Assembly: GCF_025264665.1 (NCBI RefSeq)
Contig: NZ_CP073697.1
Span: 868,001-932,000 of the forward strand
DNA: 64,000 bases
DNA from: Edaphobacter flagellatus
GTDB taxonomy: Bacteria > Acidobacteriota > Terriglobia > Terriglobales > Acidobacteriaceae
Direction of reading: 5' to 3'
Of the stretch, positions 17,933 through 26,617 are shown piece after piece (position 1 is the stretch's first letter; each line of letters begins with the position of its first letter). The notes under the pieces were generated by a model. The model did no database searches. It was not told the DNA's origin and saw only the letters and a list, made by a program, of their open reading frames with translations. The position numbers and the translations under genes are program-made.

Positions 17933-19249
17933 ATGTCTTCTACGATTACTCCGCCCGCTTCAACGACCAGAGTCGTTCGTCCCGCCCGCAGCTTCCAGGG
18001 TTCCGTCACTGTTCCCGGCGATAAGTCCATCTCGCACCGCTATGCCATGCTGGCAGGCTTTGCGGAAGGCACCAGCCGGCTTGCGAACTTTTCGACGGGG
18101 GCCGATCCGCACTCGACGCTGGGCTGTATGGAGGCGCTGGGCGCGAAGGTTGTGAAGGGACCAGGCACGCAGGTTGAAGTAACGGGAGCGGCAGGCGTCT
18201 TTCAGCAGCCGCAGAAGGATCTGGACTGCGGCAACTCCGGCAGCACGATGCGTATGCTGGCCGGTTTGATCGCGCCGCATCCGCACACCTTCACGATGAT
18301 CGGCGACCACTCGCTGACGATGCGACCGATGGAGCGCATTCGCAAACCACTGGCCGCGATGGGAGCAAAGATCGACCTGGTGGATGGCCATGCTCCGATG
18401 ACGATTCACGGTGGTCCGCTGAAGGCTATTGATTTTGAGACGCCGATTCCTTCGGCGCAGGTGAAGACGGCTGTCTTGTTCGCGGGACTGCAGGCGGATG
18501 GGATAACAAGTCTTTCCGAAGCCGTGCGTACGCGCGATCACTCGGAACATGCGCTCAAAGCGTTTGGCGCGAAACTGACACGCACGGGAGAAAAGCTGAG
18601 CATTGCGGGTGGACAAAAGCTGAAAGCGATCGATGCGACGGTACCCGGCGATATCTCTTCGGCGGCGTTCTTTTTGTGCGCAGCGCTTCTCTTCCCCGAT
18701 TCGAACCTTGTGCTGGATTCGCTGGGCATGAACCCGACGCGCGCTGCGTTGCTGGACGTGATTACGATGCTTGGCGGCAAGATCAAGGTGCTGATGGTCG
18801 AGGAGCATCACGGCGAGACGATCGGCACGATCCAGGTAAACCGCGATGACGCGGGCCTGAAGGGCGCTGAGATTTCTGGCGCTCTATCGGCGCAAATCAT
18901 CGACGAGCTGCCGGTGATTGCTGCAATTGCTCCCTATACACGCGATGGCGTTACGATTCGCGATGCGAAGGAGCTGCGCGTGAAAGAGTCGGATCGCATC
19001 GCGCTGGTCGCGAAGAACCTGAAGGCGATGGGTGCCGAGTTCACCGAGTACGAAGATGGGCTTGCCATTCCCGGCAATCAGCAACTGCACGGCGCTGAGA
19101 TCGATTCGGGCAGCGATCATCGTATTGCGATGGCGTTTGCGATTGCCGCGTTGCGCGCGTCGAGCGAGAACGTGATTCATGGAGCTGAGGCCGCAGCAAT
19201 CTCGTTCCCGGAATTCTTTACCTTCCTGGATGAGCTGAGCAAGCGATGA
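17933..19249 (+). CDS. aroA: 3-phosphoshikimate 1-carboxyvinyltransferase (EPSP synthase)
   Basis: Sixth step of the shikimate pathway: it adds enolpyruvate from PEP to shikimate 3-phosphate. The 438-residue protein shows the substrate-binding signatures PGDKSISHRYAMLAG near residue 28, LDCGNSGSTMRMLAGL near 98 and the C-terminal RVKESDRIA. The stop codon overlaps the start of the downstream glycosyltransferase (ATGA at 19246-19249), so the two are translationally coupled. Confidence 0.97.
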   Translation: MSSTITPPASTTRVVRPARSFQGSVTVPGDKSISHRYAMLAGFAEGTSRLANFSTGADPHSTLGCMEALGAKVVKGPGTQVEVTGAAGVFQQPQKDLDCGNSGSTMRMLAGLIAPHPHTFTMIGDHSLTMRPMERIRKPLAAMGAKIDLVDGHAPMTIHGGPLKAIDFETPIPSAQVKTAVLFAGLQADGITSLSEAVRTRDHSEHALKAFGAKLTRTGEKLSIAGGQKLKAIDATVPGDISSAAFFLCAALLFPDSNLVLDSLGMNPTRAALLDVITMLGGKIKVLMVEEHHGETIGTIQVNRDDAGLKGAEISGALSAQIIDELPVIAAIAPYTRDGVTIRDAKELRVKESDRIALVAKNLKAMGAEFTEYEDGLAIPGNQQLHGAEIDSGSDHRIAMAFAIAALRASSENVIHGAEAAAISFPEFFTFLDELSKR

Positions 19250-20352
19250 TCTCAACGTATTCCGCTGCCATCGTCATGACAGAGGTCGTCGCCATGGGAG
19301 GCGCGGAGAGAAGCTGTCTTGCACTGGCACGCTGGCTCTACGAGAACGGCATTGAAAGTCATTTTGTCACCTACGAAGACCGCGTTGGCCTCGAACGCTT
19401 CGCCTCGCATCCGCTCAGCGTGGTTCAATTACGCCCAAAGATGGAGGCACGTTACAAGGTCGGCGCACTGCGCGAATACTTTGCCACGCGCAAGATGGGG
19501 CCGAAGCCGCTGATGTCGGGCTACCAGCCTGCGCTTCATGCCTCGCTGGCCCAGGTACGTGGGTTCCATTGCCTGATGCACGATACGCCGAGCCTGTTCA
19601 GCGATGCGGCTGAGGCCAAAAGTCTGAAGCGGCGAGCATCTCGCTGGATCTCCGACAAAGCAACGAGCCGCGGTTTGAAAAGCGGCGGCAAGACGATTGT
19701 CACCAGCGAATATCTGAAGGCGGAGACGATGCGTGTCTTCGGAGTGGAAGCCGTCGTCGCTCGCATGGGAGGGCTCGTAAAGAAGGACGGCTTCCGGCTT
19801 CGTCCCGTACAGGATCAGCTCCGCATGTTCAGCGTGTCACGCATCGAAGCGAACAAACGTATCGACTGGATGGTACGTGGGCTCGCAGCGATGGAGCAGC
19901 GCCCCGTGCCACTCTCTTCGCGCATCGACTGGAGACTCGATATCGCAGGCAAAGGGTCGGAGCTGACGCAGATGCGCGCGCTGGCGGCGCAGCTTGGGCT
20001 CGGCGAGCGTATTCACTTCCATGGTTTTGTCAGCGATGAAGAATTGGAGCAGCTCTACGACAAGGCCGATCTTTTTCTGATGCCCGCCGTGCAAGGCTAC
20101 GGCATTCCAGCCATCGAAGCACTCTCACGCGGAATTCCGGTCATGCTGCATCGTGAATCGGGAGTCAGCGATATTCTGCTCGATACGCCCTGGGCGACCG
20201 TTATGCACGGGGGCGAGGAAGCCATCGTGCCGTCTCTTGAGCAAGCTACCGGCCAGGCCATTGAAGGGAAACATTTGCGCGCTCCGCTGCCGAACCTGCC
20301 GACCGAAGACTCCTGGGCAGCCGAAGTAACAGAGCTTTGTGGATGGATCTGA
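19246..20352 (+). CDS. Glycosyltransferase, GT4 family
   Basis: The 368-residue protein has the GT-B fold pattern of GT4 enzymes. The N-terminal MGGAERSCLALARWLYENG contains the GGAE motif typical of the family. The C-terminal half has FSVSRIEANKRID, the nucleotide-sugar region IHFHGFVSDEELEQLYDKAD and the E-x7-E-like segment GYGIPAIEALSRGIPV. It overlaps aroA by 4 nt. The sugar donor and acceptor are unknown. There is no membrane span, so it works at the cytoplasmic face. Confidence 0.85.
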   Translation: MISTYSAAIVMTEVVAMGGAERSCLALARWLYENGIESHFVTYEDRVGLERFASHPLSVVQLRPKMEARYKVGALREYFATRKMGPKPLMSGYQPALHASLAQVRGFHCLMHDTPSLFSDAAEAKSLKRRASRWISDKATSRGLKSGGKTIVTSEYLKAETMRVFGVEAVVARMGGLVKKDGFRLRPVQDQLRMFSVSRIEANKRIDWMVRGLAAMEQRPVPLSSRIDWRLDIAGKGSELTQMRALAAQLGLGERIHFHGFVSDEELEQLYDKADLFLMPAVQGYGIPAIEALSRGIPVMLHRESGVSDILLDTPWATVMHGGEEAIVPSLEQATGQAIEGKHLRAPLPNLPTEDSWAAEVTELCGWI

Positions 20353-20364
20353 GGCAGGAAGCAG

Positions 20365-20889
20365 CTACATCTTGTAACGGCCCATCTCGTCATCGTTAAG
20401 GTTTTCGAGCCAGCGGCGCATCTCTTCGGCGTTGACTGTCTGCGCTCCGCTTGCCGATTGGCGCGAGTTCTCGAGCACCTCACGATTGACATAGATCGGG
20501 CAATCCCAACGCAGTGCCAGCGCGATGGCATCCGAAGGACGTGCATCCATAGCGACGGTCTCACCGGCGTGATCCATCCAGATGACGGCGTAGAAGGTAT
20601 CGTCGCGCAGCTCGGACACGACCACCTTGCGGACCTCAGCATTAAGATTGCGGGCCATGTTCTGCATCAGATCATGCGTCATAGGACGCGGCGTCGCTGT
20701 CTTTTCCAGCTCAAGCGCGATGGCGTTGGCCTCGAAGATGCCCACCCAGATCGGCAGGACTGCGTCGCTCGCGACGTCCTTCAGCACGATGATGGGCATG
20801 TTGGTAACGGGGTCCATCATCAGGCCGCGAATCTGCATCTCGACCTCGTCGGGGGCATGCGCTACGGCGGGATTGGCCTGAGTCGTCAT
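20365..20889 (-). CDS. Bifunctional nuclease family protein (DUF151)
   Basis: The 174-residue protein matches the bifunctional nuclease (BFN/DUF151) domain, with LPIWVGIFEANAIALELE and ARPSDAIALALR as the conserved cores (residues ~46-130). Some plant members have DNase/RNase activity; the bacterial role is unclear. It follows miaB on the same strand. The ATG at 20889 lies 2 nt past the miaB stop; a TTG at 20895 would instead overlap that stop (TTGA). Co-transcription with miaB is likely either way. Confidence 0.85.
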   Translation of the reverse strand: MTTQANPAVAHAPDEVEMQIRGLMMDPVTNMPIIVLKDVASDAVLPIWVGIFEANAIALELEKTATPRPMTHDLMQNMARNLNAEVRKVVVSELRDDTFYAVIWMDHAGETVAMDARPSDAIALALRWDCPIYVNREVLENSRQSASGAQTVNAEEMRRWLENLNDDEMGRYKM

Positions 20890-20891
20890 CG

Positions 20892-22265
20892 TCAATTCAG
20901 TACAACGAAGGGTTGAGCCTGCCGGGTAGCCTCGAAGGGTATCACACCGGGAACGGCTTCTCCGACGAGGCAGTTTGGCATCGTCTTCGTGATCAAAACA
21001 GGCAGATAGCTTCCGATGGAAGGCTTCTCGGCTTCGGGAGCGATCGTGAAATTAACTGTCTTGTTCTGCGAAGAGCGCCCGACGATCTGTCCGCGCGCCG
21101 GGTTGTAACTCTCCACCATCACCTCAACCTGCTGGCCGAGATGGCGCGCATAGTGCTCACGCTGAATCTCGCGCTGGCGATCATTGAGAATACGCAGGCG
21201 CTCGTTCTTCACCTCTTCGGAGATGCTGTCCTCCATCGTGACCGCTGGCGTATTCGGCCGGGGAGAAAATTTGAAAGCAAAGACAGCATCATAGCGAACC
21301 GCATTGAGCAGCGTGATGGTCTCTTCGAAGTCGGCGTTCGTCTCGCCGGGAAAGCCGACAATCATGTCGCTGGTGATAGAGATATCTCGCTTGGCTGAGT
21401 GAATCCAGCTCATGCGCTCGAGGTACCAGTCACGCGTGTATTCGCGAGACATGGCATGCAGCACAGAAGACGAGCCGGACTGTACGGGCAGGTGAATATG
21501 ATCGCAGAGGGTCGGCGTCGCGTCGATAACCTCGACGATGTCACGCGTAAAGTCTCGCGGGTGCGAGGTCGTGAAGCGGACACGGCGAATGCCAGGAATG
21601 TTACCGACGGCGCTAAGGAGCTCTGCGAAGCTGAGGCGGCCTGAAGGATCGCGCCAGGAGTTCACGTTCTGGCCGAGGAGCTGGATGTCCGTGAAGCCCT
21701 GGTCGGCCATGCGGCGTGCCTCGACTAGGACAGAGGCCGAGGTGCGGGAACGCTCTTTGCCGCGTGTGTACGGCACAACGCAGTAGGCACAGAACTTGTC
21801 GCAGCCTTCGATGATGGTGATGTAGCCGCGGTGTGGGTTGGAGCGAACGGTAAACTCGGTATCGAAGGTTTCATCCGTCTGCCGGTCATCGAGGCCAGTG
21901 ATGCGTGTCTCGCCCGCTTCAAGCCGAGTGAGCATCTGCGGCAGATTGCGATACGACGCAGAGCCAGCCACGATGGAAACATACGGAGCGCGTTCGAAGA
22001 TCCGCTCGCCCTCCTGCTGGGCCACGCAACCAATAACGGCGAATCTCTTGCCTTCTCCCTGCATGCGCTTGTATTCGTTCAGGCGATGGAAGACCTTTTG
22101 CTCGGCTTTATCGCGGATCGAACAGGTGTTGTAGAGAATAAGCCCGGCTTCGGCTTCATCGGAGACCTGGATGTAACCCTCGTGCTCCAGCGTACCGATG
22201 ACTTTTTCCGAGTCATGGTTGTTCATCTGGCAGCCGAAGGTCTCGATGTAAAACGTCTTGCTCAC
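20892..22265 (-). CDS. miaB: tRNA-2-methylthio-N6-dimethylallyladenosine synthase
   Basis: Radical-SAM methylthiotransferase that adds the 2-methylthio group to i6A37 of tRNAs reading UNN codons. The N-terminal UPF0004 cysteines (FGCQMN, NTCSIR, IGCVAQ), the radical-SAM motif CDKFCAYC and a C-terminal TRAM domain (HLGQQVEVMVES onward) are all visible. Homologues typically begin at the equivalent of SKTFYIETFGCQMN, so the GTG at 22265 was chosen; its GGAGG is only 1 nt away, and an in-frame GTG at 22313 is the alternative. DUF151 follows directly. Confidence 0.95.
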   Translation of the reverse strand: MSKTFYIETFGCQMNNHDSEKVIGTLEHEGYIQVSDEAEAGLILYNTCSIRDKAEQKVFHRLNEYKRMQGEGKRFAVIGCVAQQEGERIFERAPYVSIVAGSASYRNLPQMLTRLEAGETRITGLDDRQTDETFDTEFTVRSNPHRGYITIIEGCDKFCAYCVVPYTRGKERSRTSASVLVEARRMADQGFTDIQLLGQNVNSWRDPSGRLSFAELLSAVGNIPGIRRVRFTTSHPRDFTRDIVEVIDATPTLCDHIHLPVQSGSSSVLHAMSREYTRDWYLERMSWIHSAKRDISITSDMIVGFPGETNADFEETITLLNAVRYDAVFAFKFSPRPNTPAVTMEDSISEEVKNERLRILNDRQREIQREHYARHLGQQVEVMVESYNPARGQIVGRSSQNKTVNFTIAPEAEKPSIGSYLPVLITKTMPNCLVGEAVPGVIPFEATRQAQPFVVLN

Positions 22266-22415
22266 TCCTCCAGTATATCGTCGCGAATCCAAAGATTTCA
22301 GGATATTCGCCACCGCTCAGCCTAGCCCCAGCCCATTCGATCGGTTCTCCAGATATAAATTGACGCGGTGCTATGCTATTTCCGCGACGAAAATATCCTG
22401 CGGGGCCTGTTGAGT

Positions 22416-23954
22416 ATGCTGAGTCGATCAAGGCTTCTTTGGCTGTCGGGTGTCGGCTATCTTCTTCTATACGCCGTCTGCCTTCTCGCTACCTCGCCTT
22501 ACAGGATGGCCGTTTCGTATCCTTTCCAGCTGCTTGCGGCATGGTTTGCTTTCGCAGTCTGCCTTCGCAGGGCGACGATCACCCCCACACAAACAAAATT
22601 CAACTGGGCCATGGTGTCTGCAGGAATATTCCTATGGGCAACAGGAATCTCATTTGCCGCGTGGGAGGATCTTTCGCAGCATCTTCCCGGAACGACTGCT
22701 TATTTATCCGACTTCCTATACCTTCTGTACGGCGTGCCCATTCTGTTGACGATCTCCTCGCCTACGGGAAGCGAAAAGAATGCTGCATTTCTTTCGCTGG
22801 ATGCGGTGCAGGCTATTTTGACGGTCTGCCTCATTCACGTAAGTCTCTTTTCATCGTTCCCTTTTTTAAATCAGGAACAACATCCGATCCCCGCTGCACT
22901 TGTTCTGAAGACCTATAACGCTCAGAACCTGATCCTTGCATGCGGTGCCACATTGCGGCTTATTGCCCAGCGCAGACAAGGAGAGGTCCGACATTTTTAC
23001 CAGATACTGACTGCCTTTTTATGGAGCTATGCCATCTGCGCAGCTGTGTATAACTACAGGGTCATCTCGGATCTGGCAACACAAGGGCAACCTGGACTAT
23101 ACGACCTGCTGGTCGTCGCACCTTTTCTGCTGCTCGCAGCATGTGCGCTGCTGCCTCCCGTGCAATTCCATGCAAGCCTCGATGCTGCCGGGGAGAGCAG
23201 TCTAACTTTGTTTATCGACAATGCGTGTCCCATCTTCTACACGTTGGCCCTGCTGGCTCTTGGGCTTTTCGTCATACGACCGCATCTGTACCTTGGCACA
23301 TTTTCGATTGCCATTGCGTTTGTTGTTTATGGATTACGTTCTACGTTGCTGCAGACCCGCTATGTACGATCACAGGAGGCTTTGCGAGAAGCCCGCGATC
23401 GCCTGGAGGAAATATCACTTACAGACGGTCTAACTCGCGTTGCGAACCGCCGTCGTTTCGATCAGGTTCTTGAGATCGAGTGCGATCGCGCCAGCCGATT
23501 AAAGCATCCGCTATCGCTGCTGTTGATCGATGTGGATTACTTCAAACATCTCAACGATCAATATGGCCATCGGCGTGGAGATCAATGTCTGGTTGAAATT
23601 GCCGGTGCCCTGCGCGATGCATTGGTTCGTAGTAATGACCTGCTCGCACGGTATGGAGGGGAGGAGTTCGCTGCCATCCTTGCAGATGCCAATTACGAAG
23701 GCGCCTATATTGTTGCCAAAAGAATGCAGGCTTCGGTTCGAGAGCTGAAGATTCGCAACGAAACAACGCTGGGAGAGTTTGCAACGATCAGTATTGGAAT
23801 CGCAACACTGAATGATTCGCACGAATCCGTGGGACCAACCGCTCTGATCGAGGCAGCCGATCGTGCGCTTTACCTGGCGAAACAGCGGGGACGGAATCGC
23901 GTGGAGTACCTCTCGATGCAGGCACTGTCGATGCGGATTCAATCCCAAACATAG
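22416..23954 (+). CDS. Membrane diguanylate cyclase (GGDEF)
   Basis: The 512-residue protein has about eight to ten N-terminal membrane segments (residues ~5-310), then a coiled linker and a full GGDEF domain (LTDGLTRVANRRRFDQVL to the end). The active site is RYGGEEFAAIL. The inhibitory I-site RSND sits five residues before GGEEF, so product feedback by c-di-GMP is expected. It should make c-di-GMP in response to an unknown membrane signal. The ATG at 22416 gives MLSRSRLLWLSGVGYLLL; a GTG at 22368 is an alternative start. It converges with the MgtC gene. Confidence 0.9.
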   Translation: MLSRSRLLWLSGVGYLLLYAVCLLATSPYRMAVSYPFQLLAAWFAFAVCLRRATITPTQTKFNWAMVSAGIFLWATGISFAAWEDLSQHLPGTTAYLSDFLYLLYGVPILLTISSPTGSEKNAAFLSLDAVQAILTVCLIHVSLFSSFPFLNQEQHPIPAALVLKTYNAQNLILACGATLRLIAQRRQGEVRHFYQILTAFLWSYAICAAVYNYRVISDLATQGQPGLYDLLVVAPFLLLAACALLPPVQFHASLDAAGESSLTLFIDNACPIFYTLALLALGLFVIRPHLYLGTFSIAIAFVVYGLRSTLLQTRYVRSQEALREARDRLEEISLTDGLTRVANRRRFDQVLEIECDRASRLKHPLSLLLIDVDYFKHLNDQYGHRRGDQCLVEIAGALRDALVRSNDLLARYGGEEFAAILADANYEGAYIVAKRMQASVRELKIRNETTLGEFATISIGIATLNDSHESVGPTALIEAADRALYLAKQRGRNRVEYLSMQALSMRIQSQT

Positions 23955-23962
23955 TGAGGACG

Positions 23963-24697
23963 TTACTCGGTCTCGGGCGCTGTCTCTGTCCACTCGACGG
24001 ACTGAACCCAGGGCAACGCCTGTAGATCGGCGGCGATAGCCTTGAGGACTCCGGGGTCGTGAGTGGAGGATTCGACGACTGCCTGAACAATCGAAGCGTT
24101 GGAGCCTTCCACCTCCTCGGCGCGTATGCTGCGGAGCACGAGGGTTCGCAGTGCAATAGCACGGGTCAACTCGTACTCGCCCTCGATCTGATGCAGGTGA
24201 TCGCAGAGCAGGCGGATGCGATAGAGCGTGCGCGTCTCCAACATGGCCAACGAACGCCGATCGATGGCGCGCGAGAGTGGACGCAGAACGGAGTTAATCG
24301 CAATAAGAAGGACCGTGACAAAGACGGCATCGAGCATTTCGCCCGCCCCGGCGCAGGCACCGACCGCAGCAGAGCACCAGAGCGTAGCTGCCGTGTTCAG
24401 GCCGCGGACATTCGCACCATCCTTCATGATGGCTCCGGCTCCCAGGAAACCCACGCCGGAGACGACATAGGCGATAACTTGCGTGGTGCCGGGAGCGATG
24501 GTCAGGCCGAGATCAACAAAAGCCGCGGCTCCGAAGCAGACGAGCGTATTGGTTCTGAGTCCGGCAGCGCGCTGCCGCCACTGGCGTTCGGCACCGATAC
24601 ATGCACCTAAAATGAGGGCCAGCAGAAGGCGGGGAAAAGTAGGCTGATCCACCAAAGCGACCGAATCAGTCCACCACTTGAGCCAGGGGTTCGTCAT
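23963..24697 (-). CDS. MgtC/SapB-family membrane protein
   Basis: The 244-residue protein has four to five N-terminal membrane segments with the MgtC signature GACIGAERQWRQRAAGLR and TNTLVCFGAAAF, then GFLGAGAIMKDGANVRGLNTAA. A soluble C-terminal domain (~160-240) resembles the ACT-like tail of MgtC. MgtC proteins are linked to growth at low magnesium and to control of membrane ATPases. No magnesium transporter gene is adjacent, so its role here is open. Confidence 0.9.
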   Translation of the reverse strand: MTNPWLKWWTDSVALVDQPTFPRLLLALILGACIGAERQWRQRAAGLRTNTLVCFGAAAFVDLGLTIAPGTTQVIAYVVSGVGFLGAGAIMKDGANVRGLNTAATLWCSAAVGACAGAGEMLDAVFVTVLLIAINSVLRPLSRAIDRRSLAMLETRTLYRIRLLCDHLHQIEGEYELTRAIALRTLVLRSIRAEEVEGSNASIVQAVVESSTHDPGVLKAIAADLQALPWVQSVEWTETAPETE

Positions 24698-24786
24698 AGA
24701 AGATAGAGCTTCTTCTGGACAATACCGCAGCTACCCGCGCAAGCGAAATAGATAGAACACTGTAACAAAATTTTATTGAAGAGGTT

Positions 24787-24863
24787 TGGTAGCGCCAACG
24801 GGGATCGAACCCGTACTCTCAGCCTTGAAAGGGCCGCGTGTTAACCAGTTACACCATGGCGCC
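24787..24863 (-). tRNA. tRNA-Glu (anticodon TTC)
   Basis: Reading the minus strand from 24863, a GGCGCCA acceptor arm pairs with TGGCGCT (one G-U). The anticodon loop is CTTTCAA (anticodon TTC) on the stem CGGCC/GGCTG, and the T-loop is TTCGATC. The discriminator is A and CCA is encoded (complement at 24787-24789). Confidence 0.95.
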
Positions 24864-24888
24864 AAAGGCTATCGACGATGGATAGGAT

Positions 24889-24965
24889 TGGTAGCGTTAC
24901 CGGGGCTCGAACCCGGACTCTTCGCCTTGAGAGGGCGACGTGTTAACCAGTTACACCATAACGCC
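24889..24965 (-). tRNA. tRNA-Glu (anticodon CTC)
   Basis: On the minus strand from 24965, GGCGTTA pairs with TAACGCT (one G-U). The anticodon loop is CTCTCAA (anticodon CTC) on the stem TCGCC/GGCGA, and CCA is encoded at the 3' end. It lies 25 nt upstream of the other tRNA-Glu on the same strand and shares its D-arm sequence, so together they read both Glu codons. Confidence 0.95.
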
Positions 24966-25077
24966 ATGACAGAGAAATAAATCTCCGTTGCGATGAATTG
25001 ATTATAGCATCAAACCGCTTTGGATGCAGTCCTCTGCCGGATCTCGAATTTCTCGGCGAAACAACGAAAGAAGAAGC

Positions 25078-25353
25078 CTAAAGCCCGAGCTTCTTGACCT
25101 CGTCGTTGTAGTACTTGCGGTAGAGAATGTCCCACTCCTGCGAGCCTTCGAGGATGATCTTGCGCTGGGAGGCGATCTTCTGCCGTGCGGCGGCATCGAT
25201 CCTTGTCTCTTCGGTCAGCAGCTTTTCAAGCGCCTTGCGGGCCTCCTGACGGATTGTGTTGCGGTCCTCGAGGAAGTCGCACTCAGGAATTTCGGCCAGG
25301 GTATCGGCAACCGTGTGGGCCAGCTTGTTCAGTTTGTCGCGTGAGATTCTCAC
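25078..25353 (-). CDS. DUF507 family protein (second of a tandem pair)
   Basis: The 91-residue helical protein matches DUF507 (MRISRDKLNKLAHTVADTL at the start, QEWDILYRKYYNDEVKK at the end). The start is GTG and overlaps the stop of the upstream DUF507 gene (GTGA), so the two are translationally coupled. The DUF507 function is not known to me. The two proteins share the same helical layout and may form a heterodimer, which is an inference from coupling and size. Confidence 0.88.
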   Translation of the reverse strand: MRISRDKLNKLAHTVADTLAEIPECDFLEDRNTIRQEARKALEKLLTEETRIDAAARQKIASQRKIILEGSQEWDILYRKYYNDEVKKLGL

Positions 25354-25628
25354 AGCACCGCCTTGTACTTGCGAGCCAGTTCATTCTTCACCTTTTTGAA
25401 CATCTCCGGATAGCTGGCTCCGGTCTTGCGCATGTCGTCCTGGAAGGCTTCGAGGATGACGCGAACCTCATCATTGATGCGGTCTTCGAGCGAAAGCTCG
25501 TCAATCAGGCCTGTCGTCACCCGTTCTTCAACAAGGGCCACCTTGTCGGTCTGGATCATCTTCTGCGCGATGAGATGCTTGACGGTCTGGCGCGCCAGGT
25601 ACCCTACGTAATCTTTAGAAAAAATCAT
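25350..25628 (-). CDS. DUF507 family protein (first of a tandem pair)
   Basis: The 92-residue helical protein of the DUF507 family (MIFSKDYVGYLARQTVKHL, ending MFKKVKNELARKYKAVL) is only distantly similar to its coupled neighbour. No Shine-Dalgarno is apparent; TATATT lies about 15 nt upstream on the minus strand, so the message may have a very short leader. The ferredoxin gene lies 62 nt upstream on the same strand. Confidence 0.88.
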   Translation of the reverse strand: MIFSKDYVGYLARQTVKHLIAQKMIQTDKVALVEERVTTGLIDELSLEDRINDEVRVILEAFQDDMRKTGASYPEMFKKVKNELARKYKAVL

Positions 25629-25690
25629 TGACTTTAGACTGAATATAACACGTCATATTCCGGTTGATCTCGATGAATCACTGGGGTTTG

Positions 25691-26044
25691 CTACTTCTGC
25701 TTGTGCGGGCAGGATTCACTGTTGATGCACTCCGGAGCCAGCCGCAGGCGCTCGACAGGCTGGCCGCCAGCCAGGTGCCGGGTAACGATCTCGCCGACAT
25801 CTTCCGGCTGCACATTGCCGTACCAGACGGCTTCCGGATAGACCACCACAACCGGGCCATGCTCGCACTGATCGAGGCAGCCGGAGTCGTTGGCACGAAC
25901 CGTATGCCGGAGTCCCGCCTCCCTGATGGCGTCCTTGAAGATACTCTTCAGCTGCTGGCTTCCCCGCGGGCGGCAGCTGGGACGCACGGCCGAGGCGTCG
26001 CGCTCGTTCGTGCAGATAAAGACGTGATGTTCAAAAAGTGGCAC
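25691..26044 (-). CDS. Thioredoxin-fold 2Fe-2S ferredoxin
   Basis: The 117-residue protein resembles the thioredoxin-like [2Fe-2S] ferredoxins. It has HHVFICTNERD (first Cys), a Cys at ~24 in VRPSCRPRG, and the paired cysteines of SGCLDQCEHGPVVVVYPE, followed by the family's WYGNV. The four cysteines are placed to hold one cluster. It would serve in electron transfer; no partner oxidoreductase is adjacent. It is divergent from the gene at 26136. Confidence 0.88.
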   Translation of the reverse strand: MPLFEHHVFICTNERDASAVRPSCRPRGSQQLKSIFKDAIREAGLRHTVRANDSGCLDQCEHGPVVVVYPEAVWYGNVQPEDVGEIVTRHLAGGQPVERLRLAPECINSESCPHKQK

Positions 26045-26135
26045 AAATCATCCTTTTCCTGCGTATTTTCCATGCCTTAGCCACTATCAAAGCAGAGATG
26101 CGACTCAGACGCGTTTCTGCGACAATAGATGTTCG

Positions 26136-26600
26136 ATGCAGCCAGAAAACCTCATTTCGCTCAAAGACGACATGATCGCCTTCGTCGCCGGGCATGGACT
26201 TCGCAGGATGACCGCCTATGTCTCCGACGATGTGCCCTCGGTGCTCTTTGAAGAAGACAACCCGGACGGATGGAAGGACTTCGTCGAGCTGGCCAAGGCC
26301 TCAGGCGCTCCCTTCCTGACGATGAGCGAAGTTGTGCTGGAAAAGTCGGACATCGCCCTGCTGATTGAGCGCATCCGCGATCAGGTCTACCCTGACGACG
26401 AAGCGCCGGAGATCGACGATGCGGAACGGCTCGTCCGCCATGTAGGCAAGATCGGCTACCTGCAGCTTGGCTTCGCGCATCAGGGCGTCATGTTCCTCTT
26501 CGAAGTCGCGACGGAGTGGTACGACAGCTTCCAGGACCTGCTCGATACAGTTTCGGACCTCGGCGGCATCGTCGTCGACGACCGCGACAACGACGAGTAG
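26136..26600 (+). CDS. Conserved hypothetical cytoplasmic protein
   Basis: The 154-residue acidic protein has no signal peptide or membrane span. I do not recognise the family. It contains a mixed alpha/beta pattern (DMIAFVAGHGLRRMTAYV, then GFAHQGVMFLFEVATEWY) and an Asp-rich C-terminus (GGIVVDDRDNDE). It lies 17 nt before recJ on the same strand, so the two are probably co-transcribed. It is divergent from the ferredoxin gene. No catalytic motif is visible. Confidence 0.75.
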   Translation: MQPENLISLKDDMIAFVAGHGLRRMTAYVSDDVPSVLFEEDNPDGWKDFVELAKASGAPFLTMSEVVLEKSDIALLIERIRDQVYPDDEAPEIDDAERLVRHVGKIGYLQLGFAHQGVMFLFEVATEWYDSFQDLLDTVSDLGGIVVDDRDNDE

Positions 26601-26617
26601 CAAGGGACAGGCGCACT

